Below the pieces are notes generated by a model. It saw nothing but the letters and a program-made list of their open reading frames with translations, had not been told where the DNA came from and did not search any database. A program made the position numbers and the translations under genes. A stretch of 64,000 bases of DNA from Gongronella butleri (taxonomy: Eukaryota > Mucoromycota > Mucoromycetes > Mucorales > Cunninghamellaceae): assembly GCA_025201375.1 (NCBI GenBank), contig JAIWZP010000006.1, positions 434,001 through 498,000 on the forward strand. Direction: 5' to 3'. Shown here piece after piece: positions 32,307 to 44,556 of this stretch (positions are counted from its first letter, which is position 1; each line of letters opens with the position of its first letter).

Positions 32307-33230
32307 TCAAACGTATCGGCTCTCAATGGCTTGAACAAAGTCTTCGACAGTGGTTCCTTCGGCGCAGTTCTACGAATATGGGGGATTAAATCAGGAATTA
32401 GCAATTTGGTACGCTGACATGTTACCTTCCAAGTCCCATCATGCACGCAGTTAAGTTCATTGTTCAGAAGAATGCTGCAACTCGTTCTATTGCGACGTGT
32501 CAGCGGCTCATGTGTAAATAAATCCCGTGTTTTCCATATATTTGTACCGAATTCCTCTGTCTTTTGAGACATTAGCGCTGTCTTTGAGTAGCTCAACGCC
32601 AATATCATGCACGCAGCTGTCAACAAGCGCGTAATCTAACTTGAGATGGCGTGCTGGCAATTATTTCAGTGAGTGGCTGCTTTGTTGTCGCACAAGGGAC
32701 TTTCTTACCGCAGTTTGGCGCCAAATCATTTTCTAGACCGATTTGGCCATAATCTTGGTTCATGCACAAATTGAACGCAAACCAATCGCGCCAGTCAGGG
32801 TACACGTGATGAAAACACAGCTGCTGAATGTTGCCCAAACACTCTGGGTTCCCATGCTTGCTACAATTTTTAGGGGGGATGAGGAATCTCGTCAAATGTA
32901 AAATCACCGTACCATTTGTGCTTAAAAGGCTCAGACGCATCAGCTTCCGCAATGTAATTGATGTCAAATTTCACCGGGACGCGTACTTTGGATACTACGA
33001 GGGTTGTGTTAAAATGGCTGATTTGTTTATCAAAATGCTTCACACTTGCAAACTTTGAAAAACACATCTTCGCACTGCACAGCGTCAGGACATTTGCTCA
33101 TGACGTGGAGGTCAACCCGAACAGGCGATTGTGATAAAAGATCCGTGTTCAGATGAAATGTTGGAGCGCATGAGCCTTGCAGAGCCAAAACAGAGACAGC
33201 AATCCAAAGAACCCGTTTGATTATGGTCAT
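32307..33230 (-). CDS. GILT-like secreted thiol reductase
   Basis: Gamma-interferon-inducible lysosomal thiol reductase family; in fungi it is likely vacuolar or extracellular. Exons (complement): 33230-33044, 32994-32913, 32860-32709, 32635-32548, 32486-32426, 32369-32307; 210 residues. A signal peptide covers about 1-22 (IAVSVLALQGSC). The active-site region is VMSKCPDAVQCED, so the visible cysteines are C47 and C53 (CX5C) rather than the CXXC of animal GILT. The GILT signature follows as CKHGNPECLGNIQQLC once intron 32861-32912 is removed. Further landmarks are FNLCMNQDY, SCVHDIGVELL and TSCSILLNNELNCVHDGTWKNC. Five small introns are all GT-AG and in phase. The first donor (AAGT|GTGAAG) is the weakest. 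Confidence 0.85.
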
Positions 33231-33552
33231 TGTGAAGAAAAAAAAAAAAAAAAGCCAAATGATGACGAAAAAGACCTGGAATTTCAAAAAAAAAAAAAAA
33301 AAATTCATGTCCTTCCTTTTTAAGGGGGGGGGGGGTTTCTGTCACGGTATTGGGGCAACCTCGCCTCGGCACCTTCACAAGGCGATTTGCTGCAAAGTAA
33401 ATCGAAAGATCTTTGTACCAGTAATTTCATCCATAAGAACCAAATTGCCCTATCATATAGTGCCCTGCCTTTAGATTTCTTCTTGGATGGGTGCCCTCAA
33501 CCACACGGTTCTCAAGCATAAGATCGAAAAATGGGGCTCAAAAGTCAAATTT
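33231..33552. other. Spacer with A, T and G runs
   Basis: Runs of about 16 A at 33239-33254 and 17 A at 33286-33302, and a G run at 33324-33333. It lies between the GILT-like start and the FAD-enzyme stop on the same strand and must hold the GILT promoter. No gene is seen. Confidence 0.5.
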
Positions 33553-35024
33553 TTATTTTATTGTGCTTGTCCCCCAAGGCGGCGTGATATCGACGGATTC
33601 AGTGACGCCAATACCACTGACCACGACATGCTCAGCGCTTGCAACACAACCTTCCAGCAATGGAATGCCATACCAGCAATAGGATCCTACAAACCAAATA
33701 TTATGACTGCCTTGGCAAGGACCTAGCAATGTCGTGCCCTGCTGCCTGGGGAATAAGTCTTGCTCTATAGCTTTGCGGGAATCAAGTGTCACCGTGGCGC
33801 GTTCAAACCACGACACTGAGAGGATCTTTTTCGGGTCAGGGCACAGACAGGGGTTTGTTGTTTGTAAATACAATGTTGATGGTGCTCGACGCCTGTCGAG
33901 TTTGGCATTTGTCCAGTTTACGATGTGTGTCGTCATCGTTGTTGCGTGTGGGGAGCGGATGATGTAGCGGCAATCATTGGTTGGATCTGGCTCCACACAT
34001 TTATCGACCATGGTGAGGTTAAGCGTTTGCCATGCTTGCTGATCGTCTGGAAGCAGTCGCATGTCCGTGTGATTGATGACAACCGATGTTTCATACTTGA
34101 ATCTGGTAAGCATTTTGATTTGCAGGGCCACGTCGTCCAAGAAAGCGCTTGAGCTTGTACGCTGAGCCTCGTGATCGTAGGAAGCCTGGAGAATATTGCG
34201 GGCATGGTTCGCTTGAGTGGCAAAGATGACATGATCGCAATCATAAGTCTGGCCACGGTCATCTTCAAGGATATGCAAATGGTTTCCATTCCCTGGGCGG
34301 ATGAGTTGAATCTGGACGCCAACATGCACATTGGAAACAGGTTTTGTCAATCTGTCAACCACATCGCAAACACCATGTGTAACAACAAAGGACTCCTGAA
34401 ATATCCCCTTGGCCATGTACTCTGTTCCAAAAAGGTAAAAATCGTCATCCGTCTTGTGTGCTGTGATCTTTGCTTACCAAGAACGTCGACGGCAGGGTAT
34501 TCAAGCATCGATTCCCAGCTGTTTGTGCACACAGCAGCAAAGAGAGGTATAAACACCTTGTGAACAAAGTAGGGATGCACACCGACATATTGAAACCATT
34601 GACCAATTGTCATTTTTGACACGGGATGTGCTGGATTTGAATATTGAGCACGGCCTTGGTACCAAACAGAGTACGAGATCACTTTGAGATACGACGACGC
34701 CACGACAATGAACACCCACGCCGTGCACCACGCATTTAACAAAGCAAGCCACCAAGAATTGGAATTAGAGGACGGGTTTTGCGTGCCCTTTTGAAAGGCA
34801 TTGATCAGCCCAACAGTGCGAGCACCGCTGTATGTCAAATAGGACGAATTCTGAGTGTATGAAGCCACATCCTCGGCCCCCAGGTCCGCTGGCTGCTGCC
34901 CATGGATACGGGACCAACCAAAGCTAAATCGAGCAGGTCGACAGGCAACGCCAAGGTGTTTGTAAAGCTTGAACAGGCGGTCGTAGTAGCCTATCATCAT
35001 TGTGAGCCGATTTTGACCTTTTAT

Positions 35025-35060
<36 letters not shown>

Positions 35061-35394
35061 ATTGAACAACTGTTACCTGACATAAAAGATCGCATAGGCA
35101 CCTGAAAATCAAACAAACGAAAATAAACAATCAGACCACAATCATAAAAGACTGGTTAATGTCACCTACGTCAATTCGAATATCCTCTTGTTGCCCCGAT
35201 GACACTGATATGCTGGAGGCATCCATGCCCAAACTGGCATTCTTCTCAAACACATGCACTTCGAATTGAATTGACTTTTGATCATCGATGCCAAACTTTT
35301 CAAGCAGGTACGCTGATGTCAACCCAGCCAAACCAGTGCCAATCACGGCAACTTTCACCGTTCTGGGTCCATGACAATCAGCGGTCATGACCAT
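33553..35394 (-). CDS. FAD/NAD(P)-binding oxidoreductase, amine-oxidase-like
   Basis: Exons (complement): 35394-35170, 35101-35077, 34990-34478, 34421-33553; 543 residues, all in phase. The Rossmann motif is VAVIGTGLAGLTSAYLLE (G19, G21, G24), followed by an acidic strand end (VHVFEKN) that would bind FAD ribose. The C-terminal FAD motif is HNIWFVGSYCWYGIPLLEGCVASAEHV. Two hydrophobic stretches near residues 150-180 suggest membrane association. The second exon is only 25 nt (VPMRSFMS). The closest general match is the COG2907-type predicted NAD/FAD-binding protein; bacterial relatives sit beside cyclopropane-fatty-acid synthase genes (known), but no such partner is here. The substrate is unknown. 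Confidence 0.85.
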
Positions 35395-35598
35395 GGAGTG
35401 TAAAAAGAGAAAAAGGAGAAGAAATGAAAGGAAGCCTGCTGATTTGCAATCAAATTATTATATTTTTGGGGGGTGAGGAACAGCCGACGGCGTAAACATG
35501 TGACACTTTCCTCAAACAGAACGGGAAAAGTGGGGGGGGAGGCGGCAGCGGCTGCACAATAGGCTATTTTGCCATTTTTATTGTATGAATTGGTTGAT

Positions 35599-38500
35599 TC
35601 AGTGACGTTTCTGAACAAAGAGAAGGCCCGTTTCACGAAGCGACGATTCAATTTGCTGCTGCCGCTGCTGGTTTTGCATATTGAGGTGAAGCGGGAAATA
35701 TTCTGTGCTGTCGAGTGAGATCGATTGAATGGAGGCATAATCAGGGACAATTGCCGGGCTGACAACACGAGTGGATGTTGTCTCGCATTTTTCATTGGGC
35801 TCATTCTGCGTGGCGCGCTCGCAAATGATTTTTATCGGCACTTTGGCGATCTCTCCTGATGCTTGATCAATCGTTGTAATCCAGCGTTGATCCAATGCCA
35901 TAATCCAGAGATGTCGGAAGGCTTGCAAATGGTATTTTTGGTCATCAGGTTGCGTGGGATAAAATGGATAAAAAGCGCAAAGCAGTGAAGCGACTGATTG
36001 CATGTCGTTCTTGAGAGTATATTGGCCGTGCCCACAAAACAATAGCCCAAGAGCCATGTGAGCCGCCATATGGCTGCCGTAGCTGGTGTCTGCGCTGGTT
36101 CCAGGCGCAGCAAATGGAATTCGCTGGTTCAGACGTTTCAAGCGCTCATACAGTGCCTCGTTGCCTGAACCTGCCATGATCATTGCTGATGCGGTCGCCA
36201 ACACGTCCAGACACACGGAGACTGTTTGTTTTGTGATTTGCTCTTGAAATGTTGTAGCTATAAAAAAAAAAAAAAAAAATCAATGGCTGTTTCACCCTCC
36301 AACATTTTTTTTTCTTACGTTGAATGTCAGACAGATGCATGAATTTGTCCAAATGACCGAGCAGGCAATTGAAGGCTTGTGCATTCTGTGTTCCAGCATA
36401 TCGTAGGCCAAGACTGAGACACGCGCCCGCAAAAATGTTGAATTTAGCCTGCTCTACGATCTGAACATGCCACGGCTGTAAATATCCTTGACTGTCGCTC
36501 TCTTTCATGAAGTCGGGCAGCTGGCTGTCGATCCAATCCTGAGTGGGCGCAATTGATGACCAAAGAATCAAATTCTTGGCCACGACCCTCAGCAGCAAAA
36601 AGTCTGGCCGCACGTAATCCAAATACGGACGCGTCAAGGTGTCACGAAAGTCGACGCGTTGGGCAACGCGTTGGTTTTCAGATTTCATGTACATGAGAGC
36701 CAGAGCAATAATTGCAGCTGGAGCCGTGATGTCCAGGCTATGGGTTTGCTGTCCAAAGGGTGGATCGTCGGGTGCACCACGCGCAAATTGGTCCAGACCA
36801 TCTTTCGCCTCGTCGGTGTCAGCGTCGCATGATACAAATTCATGCTGGCCAATGGCCCTAGCCCTATGCAATGGCTCGCCAGTCATGTAATGGCACAGTG
36901 TTTCGAGAGTGTTGGATGGATCGTTCTCATAGGCGTCACCTTGGCCAAGGACAATAAAGCCAAGAGCAAAGCCAGCTGATAAAGCACAAGCACTTTCAAT
37001 GTCACCAGTCGCAGATGTCGATTGCTGCAAATTGTATCGCTGGACAGCTTGGGCAATCTCGCTCATCATCACTGAGGCCATCATGCGGTCATTGTGTCCC
37101 AGGTAGAGCAGACCCATGCCTACCAAACAGGTGCACACCATCCATGGGGACTGCTGCGAGGTGATGGATTGCGGCTGCAAGGTGGGTATATGAATTGACA
37201 ATATTTTTGTAAGATCGGCGTGCTTGCTGGCTCGATAGCTTGTGCAAGTGCCGAGAAGGAAGCCAATTGTCACTAAATTGCACCTCGTTTGCGTGATATA
37301 CTTGAACCAATGCAACATCGGCAATATATGCCCGTTGAGGCCCAGACCAAAGAGCAGACCGCCATGGTACACGTCCAATTCCTCAGGGTCCATGTAAAAC
37401 AGCCAATAGAGGGTCCCATCATTAGTGTTTTTCTTGTTGGGCATCGAAAGAGCAAGTGCACAAGCTACACCTTGATGGAATCGCGGCCAATGAAAGTACT
37501 CGGCACGATATACTTTGTCATCCAGATGAACAATTGTACGCAAAGGCAGAAACTTGACAGACTGGCACATTTTTTCTTCGATTGTCACTAATGTTTGTTG
37601 ATCATCCACGAGCACCGAGCGTCTGTTATTGCCGTAATGAAGAATGGCGCGACCAAGGGACAAAGCCATTGTACGTTGCATCACCTGTTTGATTATTTGT
37701 TGGTGCTCAATCGCCAATCTTTGGTCACTGATAAAAAGAAGAAGAAAAGCTGAGCATGCTCGGAATGATCAATCAATTGTTGCTTTTACGTTGAATCGGG
37801 CCGGATAGGTACAGTAAGCTCTTGTCTATGGCACGGATCCAAGAGAGTATTGACGGTCTTCAGGTTGTCCACCAAGGATGTCGGATAATACGCGTAGTGA
37901 TGTAGCAAAAAACGATAGAATTCGTCGTGTTTCTGGTGCTGATTGCTATCCACGATGGTCGCTGGAGCCACAGTGCTTGATGCAGCGGCAGGAGACTCAT
38001 TTATAGCGGGCCAAAGCTTGGCTAGATCGCGTTTCACGTGCTACGAGACATACATGCATGAGAAGCCATCGTGTTTCCTTCGGTTTATACCTTACATGCT
38101 TACTCTTTGAAGCTGCTGGAAGGTCATCCACTGAAATCTGACCATTTGCCAATTGAATTTGTTTGACCAAATCATAGCGTCCTTTGAAAATAAAAAAAAT
38201 AAAAAATAAAAATCGCACTTGATTATCATGATGTTCCCCCGTTGCTTACCAATGAACCGATAAAATTCAATCGACTCCGTCAATGGAGGATCCTGTTGCA
38301 GTTGCTGGATGGCTGTCGCCAGCGATTTGAGGATGGCACACGGCGCGGATATCAAGTTCAGGCTGTGTCGATCATAACCAGCATGAACAATTTGCTTAAT
38401 CCACGATATATATTGCTGCGCGCCTCGTGTCAATGGCAGATGGCTGTAAATGGTATGAAGCTGCTTGATACGCGGCACAAATTGGGTATTTTGCAATACT

Positions 38501-40615
38501 GGGGAATCAGGATCCAAAATCGGGACCAGGGATGCTCTTGGAAGGGCATTATTTGCCCAGGCACGTAAGTCGATGGGAGCTGTTACAGATGCAGCTTCGT
38601 AGTCGACAAAATAAAAATCAGCCTCTTCACTTCCAATGTCCGCGCCATGCACTTTGTAATATTCCATCCAATGGTCGGACTTGAGAAGACGAGCAATGAA
38701 CCAAATGAGCGACCCAAGTTCCTTGACATACAAAGTGGACATAAAAGCGGCTAATTCATATTCCATGTACACGAGATGCAGGCCATGCAAAAGCTGGACA
38801 ACTATTGAGAGCGGCCATGTGGGTGTACTGCTTGGTTGATGCGATTGCTGCAGCTGCATTAGGCACTTGAGAAGCTTGAGATTAGCCACAGGTGCATTAT
38901 CGATATGGACGCGAGGGAACACCATGAAAAGTGATTGGACAAATCCATGCCATGGATGCACATCATTGCTCTGGAATGCCGTGATCCAGTGATAGTGTAA
39001 CCCAGTGATCTTTTTGTCGCAATAGAGATGAAGAGCAAGCAGACAGTCGCGAACCAATTGATTAGCCTTTAGTGAGACTTGGCAGCAAAACGTCTTGCGG
39101 TCGGTGATCATATTGAAGCGATTTCCAATGACGTCCTTGATTGCGATTGTGCTGCCACGAGCCTGGTGAATTGGCAACAGGGAGACCTGGTGCGATAGCC
39201 ACAGAAACAAGGTGTTTGGCTCATCGTAACGGACCACGGCCAAATCAATCATGTTGTCTCGCGTGCACCCAAACAGACCGATTGCTTGCTGTATCCCAGA
39301 AAGCTCAAATCCTTGTTCGTTGTGATTCAACAACTTTGTAATGGAAATGCCTTTCAAAACCCCACGATCCAAGATGCAAAGCATGGGCTGGCCATCATTG
39401 TCGTGGAAGATCAGCGCCTGAGGTATAGATGAAAAATCACCACTGACAAAAAAAAATAAAAATAAAAAATAAGAATGAGCTTGCACAATTCCAATTCCTT
39501 GTGCTCTTTTTATTTTTTTACCTTTTGGCTCCTGTCTTGTGTTTTGGTCTGACTACTTTTGTTTCTGATTCTGTCCATAGAAGCTCGAGGCTAAATGATT
39601 TGTTTTCGTTGCTGATGTTGGTTTCCGAGTCAGAATCGTGTATGAAGCTATTCGAGGCTGCCAGGAACGACTCTTTTCGGGCTGATGGCGAGCGAATGGA
39701 TGCCAAAAAACTTTGGGTGTCGGTGCTGAGGGTCGAAGGAATTGGGCGCGTCTTTTTTCGCTTTCTTGGAGGTAAAATCAAATCAGGAGCTTCATATTGA
39801 CCATCGATGCTATCGTCATGCGGGCTGGCGGTGTATTGCCATATGGACAGTGTGCCGTTTGCTTTCGACCGCGTTACAAACAACATTGGCAGTTTGTCGC
39901 ATTTTGCCATTGTTTGGGGCGAATGAGTGGCGTAAATAAGTTCTTGAGCTTCAGACTTCTCGCTGAGCGTGGAACACTCAAAGGACAGCGCGACGAGGTC
40001 CTTGCTGGGATGTGTCAGGCAGAAAAAAATACTCTTGTCTTCAGCGGAGCGGCGATGTTCCAAAATGAGGCCAATGTCCGAGGAAATGATGCGATGAATG
40101 AAGTTGGAAAGATGGATAGAGTAGCTGCTGCCATCAATCGTGTGAAACTTGAGACTGTCCTTGAGCACGATGCAAATTGTGTTTAAACCCGACGCTTTGA
40201 CGCGCGGAGATGCAATGCAAGGATGGTCGGGGGCGCAGCTGCCGCTCTGTGCTGCTACATCTTGCGCCTCCTCTGTGCAACTGTTGTCCGCCGGAAACGA
40301 AGCGAAAAAAGCACCCTCAACCACTTGTGTTTCATATTGGAACGTTTTTGTGATTTGGCGCGCACGACTCCATATGACAGTGTTGCCTTGCACGTTTAAC
40401 TCTTCCTCTGCGACTGGTTGCGGATGTCCATAGCTACCTCTGGGTTGAATTGGAGAAATAGAAGTGACTGCAGGTTGCTGCAAGGACGAATTTAGACGCG
40501 CAAAATCGACTTGTTTCGATAAGCCCAGCTGAGAGCTACGCGATGTAACAAGATGTGGGTATCGATGCGTGAACTCTTCGCCAAATGGCCGAGATTCATA
40601 CAGGACTTTCAGCAT
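35599..40615 (-). CDS. APC1: APC1, largest scaffold subunit of the anaphase-promoting complex
   Basis: The APC/C ubiquitin ligase drives mitotic exit. Exons (complement): 40615-39522, 39442-38250, 38181-38096, 38040-37790, 37727-36319, 36257-35599; 1563 residues. The N-terminal half is beta-propeller-like with a charged loop (PPRKRKKTRP). The C-terminal half has the proteasome/cyclosome repeats, for example GGLLFGLGLNGHI, MVCTCLVGMGLLYLGHND and AALSAGFALGFIVLG-like blocks. Diagnostic is CLDVLATASAMIMAGSGN...YGSHMAAHMALGLLFCGHGQYTL, ending ALYP-like CAFYPFYPTQPDDQKYHLQAFRHLWIMA. ATG 40615 is the first ATG; an upstream TTG extension is rejected. It is short relative to animal APC1 but whole. 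It is divergent from VTI1. Confidence 0.93.
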
Positions 40616-40736
40616 GACACGAAAATAAAAAGGCGACAAAAGAGCAGCGCTGAAATATGATGTTCGTCGGACCCACCGCCCCTTTTTTTTTTTTTTTTTT
40701 TTTTTTTGCCAAAGAGTGTCGGAATTTCATATTTTT

Positions 40737-40780
<44 letters not shown>

Positions 40781-40827
40781 GTATCCCTTTTTTTTTCTTT
40801 CGACACCTTTTTTCTTTTGACTTTGCC

Positions 40828-41280
40828 ATGGACACCGACCTATTTGACAATTACCAGCAAGATTTCCACACTCTTTTGCAGGCAGTCAAAACAAAAGTGG
40901 CTGAACTGATACCCAACTATGCAGGTGGTCCGTGCAAGTTTGAAAATATCTCTCGTTTGCCGTCCTGACAAAGGTTTTTTTTTTTTGCAGATGAGCGCAA
41001 AAACGCTATTAGCGCGGCTGAACGAGAGCTGGACGAGGTGGATGAGATTGTAGGTCACTTTAAAATGCGCTCATGTGTCACTTCAAGCTCACGCAAGCCC
41101 GATATTCTCGCTGTCGTTGATTTTTAGCTAGAACAGATGGAAATGGAGCTGCTCAAAATTCCAACGGGGTCACGCGCTGCTTATCAAAAGCAAGTACAAG
41201 AAAGCAAGGCGGAAATGCAACAATTGAAGCGCGATTTGGTAAAATGAAGCATTGTGCATGTGGAATGGGCAATTAAAGTC

Positions 41281-41339
<59 letters not shown>

Positions 41340-41896
41340 GAATAGCGTCAATTGGAAGCCGATAAGCACGCATACCAGCGCCAGGAACTTTTTGGTGACC
41401 TGGAGAGCCAAGTGGGCGGTGAAGATTACGATCTTGCTTACACGGATCAGCGCCAGCGCCTGCTTAGCGGCACCGAAAGGTTGGGAGAATCAAGCAGAAG
41501 ACTAGAGCAAAGTCATCGAATGGCATTGGAAACGGAGGGTGTTGGGGCCAGCATTCTTTCCACGCTTAAAGGCCAGCGCGAAACAATGACCAGGGCGCGC
41601 GACACAGTAAAATCGTCTTTCCCGATCTTTTTTTTTTATCTTTTTTCAAACAAAACTCTTATTTGTTTCTTTATTTTTAGCTGCATGAAGCAGACGCGCA
41701 GATTGATCGAGCGTCACGTACTCTCAAAACAATGGCCCGAAGGTAATGCCTGTCCCCCCCCCCTTATTATTTTCTTTTTTTTTTGCACTGACGCGACTTT
41801 TCTCGCAGGATTGCCACCAACAAATACATCACTGCCGCCATCATCATCTTGCTAGTAGGACTTATTTTAATCGTGATTTATTCAAAGTTCTTTTGA
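40828..41896 (+). CDS. VTI1: VTI1, Qb-SNARE
   Basis: It mediates fusion in Golgi, endosome and vacuole traffic. Exons: 40828-40924, 40991-41049, 41128-41238, 41346-41606, 41681-41742, 41809-41896; 225 residues (yeast 217). The N-terminal Habc-like helices begin MDTDLFDNYQQDFHTLL. The SNARE motif spans about 135-195, with zero-layer Gln in STLKGQRETMTRARDTL. The C-terminal anchor is ITAAIIILLVGLILIVIYSKFF. Intron 3 (41239-41345) contains an uninterrupted run of 56 T. All junctions are in phase and GT-AG. Confidence 0.95.
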
Positions 41897-41951
41897 ACAT
41901 TAAAAGACATCAAAGATGACAAAAGTTTATAAAAAGGGATGTTGTGCTAAA

Positions 41952-44341
41952 TCAATCTACAATTTCCTCGCTCTCCTCAATGACTTCTTCGACCCATTCT
42001 TCGATGATCTCGGACTTGCCCTCGTCGGCGGACTTGATCAGCTCCTTGCCAAGGTCTTTGCGCTCCTGGGCGACGCGGCGCTCCGTGGCCTTGCGCCAGC
42101 TGTACCAGTCCTCGACAGCCTTGCGGCGAGCGGCAATGAGCTTGGCGGCATTGGCATCGCCTGCGGCGAGATCCTCTTCTTCGAATTGCTTGGCATATTG
42201 ACGAAGATTCTTCTTGATCTTCTTCTTCATGTCGGCAGTCAGAAGCGACGCGGGGCGGGGGCGCCACAGCAGCTGCTTGAACTTGTCAATGTTCTGCTTA
42301 AAGAGAAGCTGGCCCTTGAAATCCCAGAGGATGAAGCCATGATCGCCGGCCTGGCGCCACATGCTCGAGCCACTGACAACGAATCGACCGGTGGGGTCCC
42401 ATTCAATGTCGGACACGCCATAATGCTCCTTGGTGGTGAGCAACTGCACTTGGGTGGCTGACGACGAGGCAGCCGACGATTTGGCATCCCCGGCAGTGTT
42501 CAAGGGCTCGAAATCAAGATCCCAGAATTCGAGATCAAAGACAGAGGAATTGCGCAGCGTGGCGGTGACAAGGTGGCGGCCCTTGGGCGACCAGAAGAGA
42601 TAATTGCATGATTTCTTGTCGAATGTCTTGAAAGGCACAAAGCCGGTCTGTCCGGCCTTGGACGTGCGGTCCAAGTGGTACAAAACCAAGGCTGTCTTGA
42701 TGGTGGCTTGCTGCTGCTGGGCGGCGGCGGGCTGGGTGGTGTAATTGGGGTCGCCAGACGTGATCGTGGCAAATCGCTCGCCACGAGGCTCCCAGGCAAA
42801 GGCAATGACAGGGTCCTTGATCTCCAGAGTCTCGACAGGGATGCCCTTTTCGCAGAGGCGGAAGATTTCAATGTTGGAGAATTGCGACTTTTTGGTCTTG
42901 GTGTGGCGGTCGACCTTGACAGCAAGATAATGGCCATTGGATTGCCAATGCAGCTTGCACTCGTTGACATTGAACAAGTTCTTGGTGCGGATGATCTCCT
43001 TGCTAGGAACGGACATGAGAGTGACACGTGCAGGTTGATTGCCGACCTCGGGCGTCCAATAGGCAAGGACATCCGCGTCTTTTTGCACGAGTTTATCGTC
43101 ATTTTCGCGGCCAGGGGACCACTCAAAGTCGACAATGCCCGAGATCTTGATGCTCTTCTTGTCAAGCAAGCCCATGGATGGGGCCTCGTAGATGGACAGC
43201 TGCTGGCCAGGGACGACACGTGCAAAGTACTTTTCAGACTTGGACCACTTGAACATGGGCCAGTGGACAGTCTTGGACGGGTTGTCCTGGACAGATGGGA
43301 AGGAGCGCAGCATAGCACCGGTCTTGACGTCCCAGATGACGACTTGATTGCCTTGGTCATACTCGGAGAAGGGATTGGGCGCGCCAGCGGGGAACTTGGC
43401 AGGTTGAAGAGGCTCATTGGACCAGGTGACAAGGTAGCGCTCGTTTGGCGAAAAGTCGATCAGCTTGACACCAGGATGAACAAACTTGACAATCTGATTC
43501 CACGAGGGGCCGCCCCACAACGCAATGCCTTGCGTGTGGAAAGTCGAGAGATAGCTACCAAGAGGGGACCATTGCACGTAGGTTTCCGTCCAATTCTGCA
43601 AAAAAAAAAAAAAAAAAAAAAAAAAAGTGAGCTCAATTGCCATGGAAAAAAAAAAAGAAAGGGCGAGGGGAAAAACACGTACGTGGCGAGAGTGGACATG
43701 CTCGGGTTCCTCGGACTTGCGGTTCCAAAAGACGCTAACGTCCTCACCGCGGTAAAGAACGAATTGATCGCGGGCTTGTTCATCGGCCAGCCAGCTCTTG
43801 ATGTGTTCCTTGGGCTCAAAGGGAGCAATGGCAGGCTCGACATACTCGTCGGACATGTTGTTGTATTTTTCGACGTCGGTGAACTTGTTGACAGACAATT
43901 GATGCGATTTGCTCATCTTATGGCCATCCAAGTTCTTGACAGCTGCGTGCGCGGCCTCATTCGTTTCGAATTCGATGAACAGGTATCTAAAATAAGAACA
44001 ATAGGTGCAATTCATAAGCAATTTATATCAAAAAGCGTCGATTCGTGTATATTCAGCATTGCTGAGCGAGCATACCCCTTGCTTTCCATCTTGCCTTCAT
44101 CATTGGGAGACAGAGGCATCCACAGACCACCCTCCTTGATAGGACCGGCGCCCTTGGTGAAGAGCTTGGTCAGGACGGCGAGGAGCTTCTCCTCCTTCTT
44201 TTGATCGACAATAGGGGCGCCATCGACGACAACAAGATTGTCAAAGTCGTCCTCCTGCGTGACAGCGTGCTTTTCGTAAATGTCGCTAAAGTCAATATCT
44301 TCTTCACGCTCGGGAAGGTGGTGAATATCGAGACCAGGCAT
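41952..44341 (-). CDS. PRT1: Translation initiation factor eIF3 subunit b
   Basis: It is a scaffold of eIF3 on the 40S subunit. Exons (complement): 44341-44076, 43986-43683, 43595-41952; 737 residues. The N-terminus is acidic (REEDIDFSDIYEKHAV). The RRM spans about residues 38-130, with RNP1-like YLFIEFETNEAAHAAV created by the first intron removal and LDGHKMSKSHQLSVNKF after it. A nine-bladed beta-propeller follows: WSPLGSYLSTFHTQGIALWGG, FSPNERYLVTWS, WSPKGRHLVTATLRN and WDPTGRFVVSGSS are blade repeats. The C-terminal helix (LWRPRPASLLT, then KKIKKNLRQYAKQFEEED) binds other eIF3 subunits in known homologues. The end is EEVIEESEEIVD. It is head to head with GCN1. Confidence 0.96.
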
Positions 44342-44556
44342 CGTGTAAGAAAAAAAAAAGTAAAGGGAAGAAAAAAGGAGAAGAAAATGGCGAGCGCTGC
44401 GATTTTTTTTGTGTTTTCGCAGTCCTTCCCGCAAGCAGGTAAGCCACCAGCGCTCATTAAAATGAGAGATTGTGCCTTTTTCAAGAATCTGCCTGCCGCA
44501 ATTCTTTTTTTTTTTTTTCTTCCACTTTTTACTTTTTTTTTTTCATAGTCTCGTTG
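44342..44556. promoter_or_regulatory. Shared 215-bp promoter region of eIF3b and GCN1
   Basis: Start codons at 44341 (minus) and 44557 (plus) leave 215 bp containing A/T runs. Both products act in translation initiation or its control, so co-regulation is plausible (inference). No transcription-factor site is recognised. Confidence 0.5.

Noticed and set aside
40616..40639. Longer APC1 N-terminus (eight more residues)
   Set aside because: The upstream extension begins at TTG, not ATG; ATG 40615 is the first proper start.
42675..44204. 509-codon plus-strand frame
   Set aside because: It lies exactly antisense to eIF3b coding exons and shows no domain; it is open because of the codon bias of the opposite strand.
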